Source: Symbiodinium natans
Taxonomy: Eukaryota; Sar; Dinophyceae; Suessiales; Symbiodiniaceae
Direction: 5' to 3'
Length of the DNA: 64,000 nucleotides
Assembly: GCA_905221605.1 (NCBI GenBank)
Contig: CAJNDS010002679.1
Location: 957,001-1,021,000, forward strand
Positions within the stretch are counted from its first letter, which is position 1; each line of letters begins with the position of its first letter. The translations under genes were made by a program, and so were the position numbers. Positions 1 through 10,904 of this stretch are shown one piece after another. Below the pieces are notes generated by a model that was not told where the DNA came from, did not search any database, and was given only the letters and a program-made list of their open reading frames with translations.

Positions 1-28
1 AGCCTCAGTCGGATTATCATCACGCGTC

Positions 29-1450
29 CTACTGCTCACCCAAGCTGCACCCTAATATGTCTCTGCAACTCAGCAGGGGACCTACGAGAGCGGCAGCCAA
101 GTAGTTGGCCATAGCCTCCCCTCGTTTGCCGCTGTCAGCCGGAGGTGATTCCGATTCTGGAATCTCGGCTCTGGCTTGAAGCAGCCTTTCTAGGATATGC
201 GTATGTCCGCCGAAGGCTGCCCAATAGAGGAGAGAATGGCCCTCGTCATCTTTGGCGTTCGGCTCAGCCCTCGCGAGCAGAAGCTCAGACAGAATGGGCA
301 AGAGGCCTCCTCTTGCAGCCTCATGTGCCGGCTGAAGTCCCCTCACATCCACGGCCGTCACTGGGTTCTGAGGTGTGGGTCCGTCCCTTTGCAAGATGAA
401 ACGGGCCACCTCCAGGTGCCCGTTTTGCACCGCGCAGTGGAGGGGTGTGCTGCCATCGGTCTGCTTCGCGTGCAGGTCTGCGCGCAGACGCAGGAGGTGG
501 CGAAGAAGATCCACGTTCCCATGTCCAGCAGCACTGTGGACCGGCATGCTGCCCATGGCCCCACCTGCCTGAGCAGCCGTGGCCGGTTCTGCTTCAAGCA
601 GTCGGTGGGCCACTGCCACATTCTGCGAAGCCAGTGCGAGATGCAGCGGAAGCGAGCCGTTTCCTGACGAGATCATGGTGCTGGCACCTTCCGCCAAGAG
701 CAAATCAACCATTGGAAGGTGCCCGCTCTCTGCAGCATGATGCAACGCTGTGAAGCCGAGCGCATCCTGCGAATCGATGCCCCTTTGCTGCAGAAGCGGC
801 TCTATGCCGGACAAGTCCCCCGCCGCGGCCTGAGCTTGAAGATCTGACAAATCCCGCACGAGCAAGTTGAAGGCAAAGGAGACGCGAACTGATCCAACCT
901 CATCCGGCTGCTCAAGGTCCCCGCATGCCTCCACACTATGCAGCGACGACGCGGGAAACAAAACCAGCGTTCCAGGCTGCGGGTCGATTGCGCAGCCCTG
1001 GTCGCAGCTGGGAAACTGCAGCTGAGCAGCGCAACTGGCATCTCCCTTGCCCTGGCTTGGATAGTAGACTCCGGAAACTTTTGGCACTGACTCCCCACCG
1101 GTGCCATCTCCAGCATGTTGGTGCGCCACGTTGCCATCGCCTCCTCTGTTGACATTGGCCCAAAGCGCTGCAAGATGCACCTTTCTGGAGCCACCCCTTG
1201 TACGAACTGCCGTCCCGGTCTCCACAAAAGTCTCCGTAGCTCTGAGAACACGATCGCAGAGATTCTGCAGGCTCTCGACATCCTGGGCCTGCAAGTACTT
1301 ACTGTGCCATCCGCCGCGGTTGCTACGAGACAAGCCAAAGGGATCCGAGGTCCACTGCTGCAGGGCAAAGCTCCTGAGTTGGGTGTCCAAACTTGATTCT
1401 GGAAAGCTCATCCGCAGGATCCATGGAGATATCCAAGTCCCGTTGGCCAT
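29..1450 (-). CDS. 2OG-Fe(II) oxygenase-like domain fused to ankyrin repeats
   Basis: This is a 473-residue uninterrupted reading frame. Residues 94-200 resemble the putative 2OG-Fe(II) oxygenase family typified by TIGR02466/PF13759. The visible marks are WANVNRGG at 97-104, a histidine pair H110/H112 followed by D115, SGVYY at 126-130, the stretch PGTLVLFPASSLHSVEA with H171, and R189 in VRVSFAFN. These suggest an iron site (His/Asp...His) and an Arg for 2-oxoglutarate, so hydroxylation of a protein or small molecule is the family expectation; the substrate is unknown. Residues 205-430 hold about six ankyrin repeats (GFTALHHAAESGHLPMVDLL, GSTPLHCAVQNGHLEVARFI and others), likely a protein-binding module. 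No intron is seen, unlike most neighbours, which could mean a retrocopied gene. The start is the first ATG of the frame. Domain assignment is good; catalytic competence is inferred. Confidence 0.85.
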   Translation of the reverse strand: MANGTWISPWILRMSFPESSLDTQLRSFALQQWTSDPFGLSRSNRGGWHSKYLQAQDVESLQNLCDRVLRATETFVETGTAVRTRGGSRKVHLAALWANVNRGGDGNVAHQHAGDGTGGESVPKVSGVYYPSQGKGDASCAAQLQFPSCDQGCAIDPQPGTLVLFPASSLHSVEACGDLEQPDEVGSVRVSFAFNLLVRDLSDLQAQAAAGDLSGIEPLLQQRGIDSQDALGFTALHHAAESGHLPMVDLLLAEGASTMISSGNGSLPLHLALASQNVAVAHRLLEAEPATAAQAGGAMGSMPVHSAAGHGNVDLLRHLLRLRADLHAKQTDGSTPLHCAVQNGHLEVARFILQRDGPTPQNPVTAVDVRGLQPAHEAARGGLLPILSELLLARAEPNAKDDEGHSLLYWAAFGGHTHILERLLQARAEIPESESPPADSGKRGEAMANYLAAALVGPLLSCRDILGCSLGEQ

Positions 1451-1621
1451 CTTTGCCTATCTCGACGCACAAAAATCCGGTAGGGTTATGAAACACCCGT
1501 CTCTCGGTAATACATAGCACCTTTCGCCGTCCAGCCTGCACCCGTGTTGATTTGCTGAGCCGTGTTCTTGCTGGCGCTTCAAGCACACTCGTTGAGCCAC
1601 AAGCTTTGTCTGGGACGCATC

Positions 1622-1738
1622 ACTTGGGGCTTTCCGAACCTAGGGGTGGGATACCTTCTTGATGTCCTTATTCTAAGGGAAACCTACTATTTACTCGGCG
1701 TCGATGTTGGGGGCCCCTTATTTTCGCACACCCCCACT
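1622..1738. mobile_element. F2 fold-back element (MITE-like)
   Basis: The outer parts form an imperfect inverted repeat, left GGGGCTTTCCGAACCTAGGGG and right CCCCTTATTTTCGCACACCCC. It belongs to a family with at least eight other copies in this window whose ends read (T)GGGGGTTTCCGAAAATAGGG. Confidence 0.55.
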
Positions 1739-1811
1739 TTTCACTTCCCATCGCTTGGCTCGGCGGTGAGGATGCCCAGAGCGACCGGCTTGGCCTCGCA
1801 AGAAGCGTGTG

Positions 1812-1913
1812 CTTCGGGATGTTCCCCCTTATATTGGCAGTCCTTCATCGGGTATCTAGTACCCCTATGCTAGTCCCTGTTAAGGACTGTTAGTATAAGG
1901 GTGAACATCCCAA
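1812..1913. mobile_element. F1 TIR element, copy 1
   Basis: The terminal inverted repeats read TTCGGGATGTTCCCCCTTAT on the left and, inverted, TTGGGATGTTCACCCTTATA on the right. The 8-mers on either side, AGCGTGTG (1804-1811) and AGCATGTT (1914-1921), agree at 6 of 8 positions, as expected for an aged 8-bp target-site duplication. There is no coding capacity, so it is a non-autonomous element. Confidence 0.75.
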
Positions 1914-2059
1914 AGCATGTTCTTTGCATCGCCGTACGAGCTACCGTTCGGGGTCCTTTTAAAAGGTGCCGTACTATAAAGGGACCCAAAAAGGGTGTTT
2001 TCGCTGTACAAAGCCCTCCCTGCATGGCATACGGACTCCTTTTCCTTGCAAACGATTAG

Positions 2060-2490
2060 TCACGACGCAAGCGAGTTTCTCGCTGCTCTACTACAGCACC
2101 GACACCCACCCAGCAGAAGGCCCTTGCAGGCGACGGCATCTATGGCATTGACGGGGTCTGAGTTGACTCCGAGAGAGGCTTTCGGATTGACGACTCCTCC
2201 TCCCCAAGACGACTGCAACAGTTCGTTTGCCACACGTGCATTGCCCGATTCTTGAACCCTCCTCTCGGATGTAAATCCCTCAGGTACAGAACTACAGAGT
2301 GCATTTCACACAGGTCGGGCCCACGTTTCGTTACCCGCCTTCACTTTTGAGCACGGACGAGATCATCCAGCTTTCCTCATACCAAGCCGTCAGTCACATC
2401 AGCTGGCTACGGGATGAAGGGACCAGCCAAGTAGCTCATCACGTCATGCACCTGGGTCTTGATGTCATCCGTCTTGCCTGGCCCAGCGCG
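2060..2490 (-). CDS. Unidentified multi-exon gene, 3' part
   Basis: Three coding-like segments lie in order on the minus strand. About 2486-2425 reads KTDDIKTQVHDVMSYL with an AG|G-type acceptor and a GC donor. About 2380-2330 reads WYEESWMISSVLKSEG. The segment 2254-2060 is open for about 64 codons (ARVANELLQSSWGGGVVNPK at its start, DPVNAIDAVACK inside) and ends at a TGA. The short exons and GC donor match the better supported genes nearby. I do not recognise the protein. The last segment could instead end at a GC/GG junction after ACK. The frame choice rests on composition only. Confidence 0.45.
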
Positions 2491-2565
2491 CCCCAAAGCA
2501 GAGAAGTGCAGATGCTGAGCGCAGAGAGACTGGATTCGACCGGCTCATATAAACTACGGGTGAAG

Positions 2566-2660
2566 GATCAAAAAAAAATAAATAAGCATCAAAAAAAAAT
2601 AAACCCCAAGGGATCAAAAAAAAAATAAATAAGCATCAAAAAAAAAATAACCCATTTTCC
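2566..2660. repeat. A-rich tandem repeat, left end of simple-sequence block
   Basis: Four alternating units of the form (G)GATCA10TAAATAA and GCATCA9-10TAA. The same motif recurs in inverted orientation at 4683-4782, so the pair bounds the 2.2-kb simple-sequence block. Confidence 0.8.
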
Positions 2661-2673
2661 TCTTGGAATACAG

Positions 2674-3445
<772 letters not shown>

Positions 3446-3454
3446 AAAGAACAA

Positions 3455-4480
3455 TATATAATACATACTACATAATATATAAACTATACTATATAATGAG
3501 TCATAAATAATAAATTAATTAATAATAAATAATATTATATATTTTATATACTGTATATTATGTATACAGTATATATTATATATTATATACTTTGTATTAT
3601 GCATTATATGCAGTATATAATATGCAATATACAATACATGATATGCAATATATGACATATAATATACAATATGCGATATAAATATAAGTATATATATATA
3701 TTTATTTATTTATTTACATATTTTATTTATTTATTCATATTTATATTTACTTATTTATATACATACACATATCATATAATGTACGACAATATGAAAAATC
3801 AAAAAACAATAGATAAAAGATATATAAAGGAATATATCTATATATCTAAATATGTATTGTATATTAATATCTATATATAAGTATAAGTTGTATAGATATA
3901 AACCATGATATAATGTTTAATATATAATGATAATATTATAGATATATATAGTATAACAGATTGTTTTTTTTGTAATAGTAATATACAATATGAAATATAT
4001 AATATATAATAGATTTTAATATATAGTATATAAATATAATACAAATATTCCATAGTACATACGACATAATAATATATGATACATAATACATATACAAATA
4101 CATAATCACAACACTAATACATAATACAGAAGAGATAATATAAAACATATAATATATAATTCATAATACATAATGAATACATAATACATAATACATAATA
4201 CAGAATACGTAATACATAATACATAATACATAATTTATACTATATAATATATATTATATAACATATAATATATAATATATAATGTATAGTATATAATAGG
4301 TAATGTGTAATGTAATGTGTATTATGTAATATGTATATATATATATATGCACATACATACATACATATATATATACACACACGTTGACCTTCACTATCGT
4401 GTGTATATAATATAAATATATATATATATATTTATTGATTTTTACTTATTTTTCTAATTTATTTATTTATTTATACGCAT
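3455..4480. repeat. AT-only low-complexity stretch (~1 kb)
   Basis: The stretch consists almost wholly of TATA, ATACATAAT and TTTATTTA motifs with short inverted and direct repeats. Open frames in it are Tyr/Ile-rich translations of the repeats. No gene, origin or RNA could be supported. Confidence 0.85.
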
Positions 4481-4484
4481 AGGA

Positions 4485-4672
4485 CCCGCAGGACCAGGCG
4501 GACAGACAAGCAGACCAGAGGACCAGAGGACCAGGGGACCACAAGACCAGGGGACCACGGGACCAGAGGACCACGGGACCAGAGGACCACGGGACCAGAG
4601 GAACACGGGACCAGAGGACCACGGGACCAGAGGACCACGGGACCAGAGGACCACGGGACCAGAGGACCACGC
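4485..4672. repeat. 16-bp minisatellite ACCAGAGGACCACGGG
   Basis: About 11 tandem units of ACCAGAGGACCACGGG with small variants at the left edge. It lies directly beside the AT-only stretch. Confidence 0.9.
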
Positions 4673-4682
4673 AGGTGGGCCG

Positions 4683-4782
4683 GATGGCTTATTTTTATTT
4701 TTTTTGATGCCTATTATTTTTTTTTTGATCCCTATTATTTTTCTTTTTGATGCTTATTATTTTTTTTGATGCCTATGCCTCA
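4683..4782. repeat. T-rich tandem repeat, inverted copy of the 2566-2660 motif
   Basis: Units of T8-10GATGCCTATTA and T10GATCCCTATTA are the reverse complement of the repeat at 2566-2660. The two ends of the simple-sequence block are therefore inverted copies of each other. Confidence 0.75.
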
Positions 4783-4811
4783 TATAAACCCTAAACCCTA
4801 AACCCCTCACT

Positions 4812-7800
4812 TGCAGGCGAAGGGCGGATCGTGCCCGTGTCCATCACAGCCCCGGCTCTTTCGCACCACTGCTCACAAACCTCCCTGTGCTGTGTCTCGA
4901 GCACCGTGAGAACTCTAAGGCCTCGGAGCTTGCCCACTTACGGCAGGGTTCTGCAGCTTTCCGTGACTGCCTAGCTGCCTCACGCCAAGGCCTCACGCAG
5001 AGTTAGGGGCTTGGGGCAAAAATGCAAGGACGCTAGCAAAAAAACAATCAGCACAGCTAGCAGCAACGCACCAGGCAAGTGGATCCAAACCCTGAACACC
5101 TAAAGATGCTGTGAACCCTGCCCAGGAATTACTCCTGAAAGGAATTGATAGAATGGGTGAGATGACATCCTGCTCATGCCAGGAGGCATTCGTTGATCTC
5201 ATGCTGCTTCACCACATCCGCCTAGCCAGAAGTTTTAAGCTGTACCCAGGACGCATTCGCTCACCCCAATGCGCCTCTAGCCGGCTGATCTTCACATCCT
5301 TGACTTCAAGCTTTGATTGAAGGTCCTGTGGGGGGGGATCATGGTGGACCGATCTGTCAGCAGGATTGGTCCCAGGCGAGTTCTATGGACAACTGCTGCC
5401 GTCCTCAACTTCAGCAGATCTCCTGGAAGCAACAGGACCCCTAAACCCTAAACCCTAGACATGACTGGGTTTTGAAGTTCCGTGACCTAAGAGTCCAGAA
5501 CTTGAGGCCCTGGCACTCCACCGTCCGTGGCGAGGAGCTGCACGCGCTGGGGAGCTTTCACGGTCGCATGCTACAGAAAAGCAAGTTGGCGACCAGCCTT
5601 TGACATCTTCCTGTCGTCCAAATCTTGCGTGGTGTCGAGCTTTTGAAGCCGAGCTTTCCTTACACGGCTTCAGTCTGCCAGCAGAACCCGAAACCCTAGT
5701 GCGACAGAAAAGTGCGACCAAAACACAGCACATCGTTCGTGGCAGGGTTTAGGGTTTAGGGCTTAGGGTTTAGGTTTAGGGTTTAGGGTTTAGGGTTTAG
5801 GGTTTAGGGTTTAGGGTTTAGGGTTTAGGGTTTAGGGTTTAGGGTTTAGGGTTTAGGGTTTAGGGATGTGTCAAGCCACACATCATGCATAGTTGCGAGG
5901 GCGCCTCGCGCAGCGCTTTCAGCTCGTTCTGGGACTCTCTGTACTTGTCTTTGAAGAACTCGCCTCTCTTACAAAAACCAGGGCCTCCCATATATACCCT
6001 TTAAGGAGTTCTATGCTATGCAAAAAGGGTGAAACTGAGGTAGAGCAACCTCAGGGAGCCGCGCTGCCTCCAGCCTTCAACTCATTGAGGCTGTGCTGCG
6101 CTTCGTCTCGCTCTTGCTTGACATTCCGCAGCTCCTGCACAATGAGACCACTACAAAACAATCTTTTCCCTACCAAACAAAGGGGAAAATATCTTCCCCT
6201 TTGTTTACTAGTAGCTTTTGTTTCAAACAGACTTCAGGCGAACTCGCCGCTAGGATTCACTAAAACAAAACTACCCTGGCCGGGACGTGCTTGTCTCGGA
6301 AAGTTGGATGGTTTCATCTCCCGCACACTCCGATGAAGAGAAGGCACAACATGTCGCCGCAAAGCATCGCTAAACTTATTTGAGTCTCGTGTGAGTGCTT
6401 ACATACGCTGCGGTGCCACAACCTTCAGCTGGGCTTGACTGCATGTTGCCCCATCGCGAACCCTGCATACACACACACACACACACACTTGCGTATGATG
6501 AGTACTTGCATGGCTCCACTGCCACAACTGCTATGCAGAATACCTGAATACCTCATCGCCCATAAATGATCCCAGATGATGCTGTTCCAGAACCGAATAC
6601 TAGCGTACTGCCTCAACTTTGACGAGACCGCATGCGAAGGCGGTTCTGACAGCAAGTTTGGTGCATACCGATGCTTGCTCGCACCTGGCTCCTGACGTCG
6701 AGTTGTCTCTGCAATTCCTGTGGCAGTCTGTGTCGCAGCCATGCCGCTCTCAAAATAGGGGTACTCCTCGCCTATGCTATCATGAATGGGACAGGAAAAC
6801 CATAACGGGTTCCCTGACTATAGGACAAGCCTTGGGACGTTCCCCCTTATACCGACAGTGCTTAATATACCATAATCCCCCTTAAGGACTGTTGGTATAA
6901 GGGGGAACATCCCAAGGAAAGCCCCCCACATTGCGCTGCAATAAGGCTTGCGACGAGCGCGCCTTGACTTGTCGCGACGCGTCCCCAGAGCCATCAGATC
7001 GCTCACTGACGGCTTGCGTCCACTGCGTCATCACCTCAGAGTTGGGATGTTCCGCCCCTTGTACTAACAGTCCTTACTAGGGATTCTCAGAGGGGAGACG
7101 AGAATCCCTAGTTAGGACTGATAGGAGAAGGGGGAACACCCCAACCTCAGAGAAGCATCTCTTGCCTCTTGGCATGAAGTGGGTGTTTTCGAAAATAGGG
7201 GGTACCCTGTTGGGGGGGGAGTTCCTATCATAAGGGATTATAGTATTTGGGGGTATATTGGGGGTACCCCTCTTTGAGAAAATACCCAAATGCAGAAACA
7301 CCAGCCTGCGTCATTTCTTCATTGAGCTTCTTTGCATCCGCATATTTCTGTCAAGCGAGGCAGGCTTCAAAACCGAGTTGTTTCGTGTGACCAACCAGCC
7401 TTCTCAAAGTGCACAGCTTTTTGCTTCCACTTCTCCTTGGCAGGTGCTTTTTTCTGGAAACACCCTAAACCCTAAACCCTAAACCCGAAACCCTAAACCC
7501 TAAACCCGAGCGTTTTGCTTCAGAACTTGCAGGAGCTTCCCGGCCAAGGCACCAAGTCTTGAGATTCCTGGGCTTTCCTGAGCTTGCATGACATGGTACA
7601 AGCGATGACCCATCATTAGCAGCTTTCACAGAACTATGGCGACAGAAACTTTAGAGGATGGCGGAACTGGCCGAATTTACTGGCACGAAGAACGAAACGC
7701 CGGGGCGCAGGACATCGTCGACGATACCCCGCATCTTGCCGCGCTCGCTGTTCGCTTCCGCGAGCTCGACCTGACCAAACATCTTCAACACTCGGCCGAT

Positions 7801-8575
7801 TCAGCCTCGGGATCTTCATCTAGTCATGAGTCTACATCGCCGAATCGGGACACTGTAGCTGCGTAGCAATGCACTGAGGAAGATACAGCTTCATGCGCGC
7901 ACATGTGTCGATTCAACATAGGCTGAGCTCAGGCCTTGAGCCTCTCGCACTCGCCATGCAAGCGCCTCTGGGATGACCTCGGTCATGGCACACAAGAGAC
8001 CCTGCGGCAAGTGCTGAGCCGGCTCACACGGCGAGGGGGCGGCTCGCTCTGTGAGCGACTTGCTTCCATCTCCTGTCGCAGTACCTCCAAGGGTTTAGGG
8101 TTTAGGGCTTAGAGTTTAGGGTTTAGGGTTTGTGTGGCTCTTGGAGATTTTGGGGGGAGGCTGCAGCCATCGAACCTCAAGCTGCTCCTTCTGTTCCTTC
8201 AGCTGGTCGTCCGCCTCGCCTTGGCAGTTGTTCTGATCCACAAGGCAGGAGGGACCTACGCCATCAGACCCTGCCCTTGGAACACAGATCTGCAGACCAG
8301 CCACGCTCCCGCAGTGCGCAAGCCGAGGCTGTTGCCTCACAGGATGATAGGAGCACCCACGATCGACGAGCTTGTGATGCGCGTGTGTGTCGTGCAACCA
8401 GTTGCAGGTTGCAGGTATCCTAAACCCTAAACCCTAAACCCTAAGCCCTACAATGCCACATCATGGATTGACTGCTGATGCACACCTGGAACTGTTGGAG
8501 CTGTTGTTGGAGCAGGCGGTTCTCGTCCTGCGTCTGGACGCTCCGCTGCTGAGATGCTCGTGCTTCGTCTTGGGC
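4812..8575 (-). CDS. Multi-exon coiled-coil protein
   Basis: A chain of short exons on the minus strand joins mostly in phase into a heptad-rich protein: 8575-8486 (AQDEARASQQRSVQ, DENRLLQQQLQQFQ), 8219-8176 (EADDQLKEQKEQLE), 8084-8044 (VLRQEMEASRSQSE), 7965-7935 (RLHGECERLK), 7770-7714 (VELAEANSERGKMRGIVDD), 7435-7400 (EKWKQKAVHFEK), 7347-7306 (KYADAKKLNEEMTQ), about 7015-6925 and 6747-6690 (LPQELQRQLDVRSQ), 6134-6075 (ELRNVKQERDEAQHSLNELK), 5958-5903 (FFKDKYRESQNELKALRE), 5658-5598 (LQKLDTTQDLDDRKMSK), 5325-5275 (LQSKLEVKDVKISRLE), 5221-5180 (ADVVKQHEINECLL) and about 4915-4812 (VLETQHREVCEQW). Donors are GC or GT, acceptors AG|G with few exceptions. Introns hold telomere-like arrays and F1/F2 elements. 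The low-complexity, charged sequence gives no family name; a cytoskeletal or scaffold role is a guess. It may continue the myosin tail upstream. Confidence 0.7.
5745..5865 (+). repeat. Interstitial TTTAGGG array
   Basis: About 17 near-perfect TTTAGGG heptamers lie in the intron between the 5958-5903 and 5658-5598 exons of the coiled-coil gene. Being a heptamer repeat with TAG in it, the array closes all three frames within 21 bases. Confidence 0.95.
6832..6915. mobile_element. F1 TIR element, copy 2
   Basis: TIRs TTGGGACGTTCCCCCTTATA and (inverted) TTGGGATGTTCCCCCTTATA. The flanking 8-mers GACAAGCC (6824-6831) and GGAAAGCC (6916-6923) agree at 6 of 8 positions. It lies in a probable intron just after the exon coding QALLQRN. 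Confidence 0.8.
7042..7144. mobile_element. F1 TIR element, copy 3, perfect 8-bp target duplication
   Basis: TIRs begin TTGGGATGTTC and end GAACACCCCAA. The element is flanked on both sides by CCTCAGAG (7034-7041 and 7145-7152), a perfect 8-bp target-site duplication. An inner inverted repeat (ACTAGGGATTCTC / GAGAATCCCTAG) makes the whole 103 bp nearly palindromic. The 8-bp duplication fits hAT-type transposition. Confidence 0.88.
7178..7290. mobile_element. F2 fold-back element
   Basis: Left end TGGGTGTTTTCGAAAATAGG, right end (inverted) TGGGTATTTTCTCAAAGAGG, with GGGTACCC motifs internal to both. No clear target duplication. Confidence 0.65.
7465..7509 (-). repeat. Interstitial CCCTAAA array
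   Basis: Six CCCTAAA heptamers, two of them CCCGAAA variants, in an intron of the coiled-coil gene. Confidence 0.9.
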
Positions 8576-8654
8576 CTGCGCAGATCTGCTCCACCCGGAG
8601 CACTGCTTAAACATGTAATGCTATATAGAAAAATATTCATACAGTTTTACATTT

Positions 8655-9005
8655 TCAATAACTTGCTAGTGTAATTGAGAACTGACCCCTACAAGCTGCC
8701 AACAGGATCATACAACATGCCGCAGCCAAAAAACTTAACATGCTGTTTTCTGGGGCTATGGAACGGTCAGGCACGTCTTGCTGGGACAGCCTTGAGACAG
8801 TGAACTCAACTCGGTAGACCTGGTAGGCGTGCAAAGCACAACGACACTTTCCAAAATGCAATGTATGTTCGGGCCATGTCACCATGGCCTGTTGCATTAA
8901 CATTGCGTCCTTACTTGCATGGCTCGTGTGCACAAAGTGCAGACTCTGTGCAGCGCAAGGAATCCTAGCATCCTCTATGTTCAGGGCGCCCAAAGGTATT
9001 TTCAC
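8655..9005 (-). CDS. Open frame of uncertain status (116 codons)
   Basis: The frame has ordinary amino-acid composition (motifs DARIPCAAQSLHFVHTSHAS and VYRVEFTVSRLSQQDVPDRS) with a hydrophobic C-terminal stretch. No family is recognised. It lies between the first recognised coiled-coil exon and a telomere-like array. It may be an unspliced exon region of the upstream gene or chance. Confidence 0.25.
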   Translation of the reverse strand: MKIPLGALNIEDARIPCAAQSLHFVHTSHASKDAMLMQQAMVTWPEHTLHFGKCRCALHAYQVYRVEFTVSRLSQQDVPDRSIAPENSMLSFLAAACCMILLAACRGQFSITLASY

Positions 9006-9127
9006 AGCCCCAACCCCTGTACTCTATCTCAACCTTGAGCCCCAAACCCCAAAGCTTTTTTGAACCAGGTACTCATGCTGGACCTAAGTCCCCAACATAC
9101 TTCAACCTTCCAGACGCTTTTTACCCG

Positions 9128-10060
9128 CCGAAACCCTAAAACCCTACACCCTAAACCCTAAACCCCAAACCCCGAACCCTAAACCCTAAAACCACGAACC
9201 CAGACCTGGAGCAGCTGCTCCTCCGCCGCGGTGAGCCGCCTTTGGGCGGCGTGTTTTGCTTACTTGGGGGGGGGGGGGGGCTGTAATAAGGTATGTAAGG
9301 TACATAAGGCTTATAAGGCATCTAAGGCATAAAATATGGTATATATGGTATATAAGGTATGTAAGGTATGTAAGGTATACAAGAGGTATGTAAGGCACGC
9401 ACAAAAGGTATATAACGTACATAAGGTACATAAGGGGGTTTCCAATAATACGGGTCTTTTTTGGTATATAAGGTATATGCGGGGTTTCCGAAAATAGGGA
9501 GTGCCCTTTTCGAGGGTTCCTAGAATAAGGATTATAGTACTTGGGGGTATATCAGGGGTACCCCTGCTGTGGAAAATGGCCATATAAGGTAAATAAGGGG
9601 TAGACAAGGGGTCCAAAAGCATCCACTCCGCAGGGACGCGTCGAGGTCTCACCACTTCACCTGCCTAACAACTCTTTCGACCCACCTCGTCACTTGAGCT
9701 GGGTCCAGGACAAATTCAAGACATACAGTGTAAACATATACATGTGTATATATATATATATGATTGACTTTGAAGTCTAATTGTGACATTCATCAACCCT
9801 TGCAAGAGATGCCAAGACAACCCAACAGCCATCCAAACCCGAAACCCGAAACTCTGAACCCTCAACCCCAGGTTGGGTGGGTTCAGTTGCCTGACCAGCT
9901 TTCCGGCTTTGAGGTCACGGTGTCACAACTGGGACCGGCGCGGCCAAGCATAACCTCAACCCTTAGACGCCCTCTGTCTCTGCGAAACCAACCCTACACT
10001 TTTTCCATCTGGGCTGGGTGGGGTTTGCCAGAAAAAGCAGCTGCTTGCACAGCCTGATCA
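9128..10060. other. Spacer with telomere-like array, GTATATAAGG repeat and F2 element
   Basis: Holds CCCTAAA repeats (9128-9192), a G run (9266-9281), a degenerate AAGGTATAT/TAAGGTACA repeat (9288-9475), an F2-like half element (9480-9590) and a TA run near 9752. A weak coding-like segment on the minus strand at about 10060-10000 (LCKQLLFLANPTQP) could be an exon. Otherwise I see no gene. Confidence 0.6.
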
Positions 10061-10185
10061 GCTCTGCTGGCTGACACGCCATACACGCGCTACATACTCG
10101 ACTGAGCTCTTACCCCAGGGGTTTAGGGTTTAGGGCTTCGGCTTTCACACTGCCTAAGGCAAATTTTCAAAAAACGAAAAGAGAG

Positions 10186-10216
<31 letters not shown>

Positions 10217-10326
10217 GATCCGACCCCCGAAGTGCCCAAGCCACCCTGGGAGCCTCCGGAGGTTTGGAAGCTCCGCTTCAGTGGCTTGGAGCTGGTCCTC
10301 CGGACCAGGACACACGTTGCGGGGGG

Positions 10327-10435
10327 GGGGGGGGAAGTTTTGAGGTGTAGGATTTTGGGGGGAACCCCCCTAATAGCAGGATTCCGTTATGAGAAGGACC
10401 CCAAGAAGGTACCCCCGAATTTCGGAAACCCCCAA
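10327..10435. mobile_element. F2 fold-back element, diverged
   Basis: The right end reads CCCCCGAATTTCGGAAACCCCCAA, the inverted F2 terminus. The left half is altered by a G run. Confidence 0.45.
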
Positions 10436-10784
10436 TGTGGGGAATCTATGGTGTAAAGAATGTTCTGTTGTCCACCTGAATCCTTCAACTTCCAATCACC
10501 CCCAGGCCTGCCCTTGGGTTGCTCTTCTGGGCAGTTCTCTAGGTTCGGGTCCCTTTTTGAGAGGTCCTCTTTATTCAGGGTGCCGCACAATCTAAGGGGA
10601 CCCAGAAGGGAACCTAAGTACCGAATTCAGAGAGGTGCTCTTCCTCAAAATCGGCTTCTCTCTAGCCACCCTCGCTGGTGGCAGGGGAAGGTATGCCAAG
10701 GCACGGAAGAACTCAAAGGGTTGAGTTCCAGGAAACCCACCCACACCTAAAGAGCCTTTCCTCCAGCGCCTTCATTGCTCTCTT

Positions 10785-10899
10785 ACTATTTGCTTAAGAA
10801 CCCCAAAAGAATAACAAAAAAATGAATAATAATAATAATCCATTACCCATAAGAAGGAAGAATACTTTTTGTCGGATTCTTAAGCAATTAGTAGTCTCT
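10785..10899. mobile_element. F3 TIR element, copy 1
   Basis: Ends TACTATTTGCTTAAGAACCC and (inverted) CTACTAATTGCTTAAGAATC. TCTCT occurs at both borders. It abuts the last recognised exon of the myosin tail, so it lies in an intron or 3' of that gene. Confidence 0.65.
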
Positions 10900-10904
10900 A
10901 AAGT

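Noticed and set aside
1451-1500. Relict spliced leader upstream of the oxygenase-ankyrin gene
   Set aside because: A weak resemblance (CCTACCGGATTTTTGTGCG) needs several gaps; the diagnostic TTTTGGCTCAAG is missing.
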